Shown: one piece after another, positions 5,003-6,300 of the stretch
How positions within the stretch are numbered: position 1 is the stretch's first letter
Layout: the number at the start of each line of letters is the position of its first letter
Assembly: GCA_900764215.1 (NCBI GenBank)
Contig: CAAFNI010000429.1
Span: 1-6,300, forward strand
DNA: 6,300 nucleotides
Origin: an uncultured Sutterella sp.
Lineage (GTDB): Bacteria > Pseudomonadota > Gammaproteobacteria > Burkholderiales > Burkholderiaceae_F
Direction: 5' to 3'
Notes under the pieces: generated by a model
The model's database searches: none
Told to the model about the DNA's origin: nothing
The model's input: only the letters and a program-made list of their open reading frames with translations
Program-made: the position numbers and the translations under genes

Positions 5003-6300
5003 TTAGAACACGAGGCCGGCCATCAGGAAGCCGAACGGGATGGCGGCGACGAGGCCGAGGCAGCCCGGGAGGAAGAACGGATGGTTGATCACGTACGTGC
5101 CGGACCACTTGCCCATGAAGGAGCCCGTGTCGTCGCAGGAGACGGCGAAGGCGGAGGTCGGGTAGACGTTCGTGACGAAGATGCCCGAGACGGCCACGAA
5201 GCAGGCGAGGATCATCGGGGCGTCGCAGCCGAGGCTGGCGGCAACCGGGACGAGCAGAGCCGAGGTGGCGCCCTGCGAGAAGAGCAGCGCGGACACGCAG
5301 AAGAAGGCGAGGGCGAGGAGGCCCGGGTACTGGCCGAGGAGGACCGTGGCCTGTTCCTTAATCGTCGGGATGTAGATGCCGATGACCGTGGAGGCGAGCC
5401 AGCAGATGCCGAGAATCACGACGAGGGATTCATAGCCGCCCTTGAAGATCGAGGAGTTCTTGATCTTGGTGAGCTCGACGTCGCAGAACCAGTACATCAG
5501 CATCGAGATGAAGAGCATTGTGATGACGATGATGTCGCGCGAGCCGAGGGTGTGGCCGATTTCCTTCTTGAAGAGGAGCATGGCGACGATGAAGACCACG
5601 GAGAGAAGGAAGATCACGACGGAGAGCTTGGCGCCCTTGGGGAGCGGAGCTTCGCGTTCTTCCTTGGAGGACATGGCGACGAGGCCGGCCTTCATGCGGG
5701 CTTGGAAGATCGGGTCCTTTTCAAGATCGACGCCCTGGAAGGCGGAAATGAGCGAAGCGACGGCGGCGCCGAAGAGGCCGGCGGGCAGGATCACGCAGAG
5801 AACCTGGCCGAAGGAGACGCCCATCGTTTCAACCACGACCCACATGGCGGCGGTGGCGGCCGAAATCGGGGAGGCGGAAATGGCGATCTGGGAGGCGACG
5901 ACGGCGGAGGTGAGCGGCTGGGACGGACGAACGCCGTTCTGCTTGGCCACTTCCTGAATCACGTTCAGGATGGACATCGTCGTGAAGCCCGTGCCGGAGA
6001 GGATCGTCAGAAGGAAGGCGATCGACGGGGCGAGCACGTTGATGTACTTCGGATTGGCGCGAAGAATGCGGGAGGCAACGCGCACCATGTAGTCCATGCC
6101 GCCGGCGACGTGCATCACGGAGCAGGCGAAGAGGACGGACATGATGATGAGGATCACGTCAAGGGGCATGGGGCCCGGGGGGATGCCGAGGCAGAAGACG
6201 GCAATCGCCATGCCGAAGCCGCCGGCCATGCCGACGCCGATGCCGCCGAGCTTGGCGGCGTAGATGATGCACGCGAAGAGCAGTGCAAAGTGAATGTAGA
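5003..6300 (-). CDS. dcuA: Anaerobic C4-dicarboxylate carrier, DcuA/DcuB family (5' end outside window)
   Basis: An inner-membrane carrier that exchanges or takes up fumarate, malate, aspartate and succinate in anaerobic metabolism. The frame is open through 6300; 431 complete codons are visible, with an AKLGGIGVGMAGG segment before the Met at 6229. That Met is therefore internal, and E. coli DcuA, at 433 residues, suggests only a few residues are missing. Family hallmarks, numbered from that Met, are VAGGMDY (41-47), RANPKYINVLAP (57-68), LSGTGFT (77-83), SQIAISASPISAA (113-125), SQGAT (318-322), DDTGS (366-370) and INHPFFLPG (381-389). About ten hydrophobic segments surround a charged loop at 168-201. 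From memory it resembles E. coli DcuA more than DcuB, but paralogue assignment is moderate. The usual PTYP near 355 is NVYP here, so its substrate range may differ. Confidence 0.93.
   Translation of the reverse strand, partial: YIHFALLFACIIYAAKLGGIGVGMAGGFGMAIAVFCLGIPPGPMPLDVILIIMSVLFACSVMHVAGGMDYMVRVASRILRANPKYINVLAPSIAFLLTILSGTGFTTMSILNVIQEVAKQNGVRPSQPLTSAVVASQIAISASPISAATAAMWVVVETMGVSFGQVLCVILPAGLFGAAVASLISAFQGVDLEKDPIFQARMKAGLVAMSSKEEREAPLPKGAKLSVVIFLLSVVFIVAMLLFKKEIGHTLGSRDIIVITMLFISMLMYWFCDVELTKIKNSSIFKGGYESLVVILGICWLASTVIGIYIPTIKEQATVLLGQYPGLLALAFFCVSALLFSQGATSALLVPVAASLGCDAPMILACFVAVSGIFVTNVYPTSAFAVSCDDTGSFMGKWSGTYVINHPFFLPGCLGLVAAIPFGFLMAGLVF

Noticed and set aside
4821..5108. Minus-strand frame of 95 codons at the carrier's 3' end
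   Set aside because: It overlaps both terminators and the conserved carrier C-terminus in another frame; the product has no features.
6227..6229. ATG at 6229 as the true start of the Dcu carrier
   Set aside because: The frame remains open to 6300 and encodes YIHFALLFACIIYAAKLGG upstream, which matches the first membrane segment of DcuA/DcuB; the start is outside the window.
1..6300. CRISPR array, insertion sequence, tRNA or rRNA
   Set aside because: No regularly spaced direct repeats, transposase frame, terminal inverted repeats or cloverleaf pattern were seen on either strand.

Overview
The window looks like chromosomal DNA of a GC-rich Gram-negative bacterium. An FMN-riboswitch-controlled ribB, a large type V autotransporter with a C-terminal outer-membrane barrel, and a DcuA/DcuB-type anaerobic C4-dicarboxylate carrier together fit an anaerobic or microaerophilic betaproteobacterium of the Sutterella/Parasutterella kind. 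That taxonomic guess is inference from gene content and general sequence character; no marker gene is present.

Layout. Bases 55-669 (minus) encode RibB. Its leader runs leftward from a near-consensus sigma70 promoter (-35 at 1025-1030, -10 at 1002-1007) through a complete FMN aptamer (852-991) and an intrinsic terminator (747-783). The first eight aptamer bases that can pair with the terminator's 5' arm reveal a probable antiterminator, so nearly the whole switch mechanism can be read from the sequence. Bases 1031-1424 form a regulatory intergenic region: a dyad, a perfect 7-bp palindrome (GTAAGGG-AAAA-CCCTTAC), a run of eight C, a candidate -10, a 10-bp palindrome, and a minus-strand terminator-like hairpin inside the presumed leader of the next gene. 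Bases 1425-4763 (plus) encode a 1112-residue autotransporter (signal peptide, about 800-residue passenger, helix and beta-barrel), ended by a strong terminator at 4802-4846. Bases 5003-6300 (minus) encode the C-terminal part of the Dcu carrier, whose start lies beyond the right edge; a 12-bp hairpin at 4936-4970 ends it.

The three genes are independent transcription units: ribB and the autotransporter are divergent, and the autotransporter and carrier are convergent. RibB supplies the riboflavin precursor and is feedback-controlled by FMN. The autotransporter is predicted to display or release a beta-helical passenger, and the carrier would exchange C4-dicarboxylates in anaerobic metabolism.

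The points most worth a second look are the autotransporter and its promoter. The passenger matches no type I can name. Its distal part is clearly AT-richer than its barrel. It carries a regular 35-37-residue repeat. A C8 tract sits between the candidate -35 and -10, which raises the possibility of phase-variable expression.
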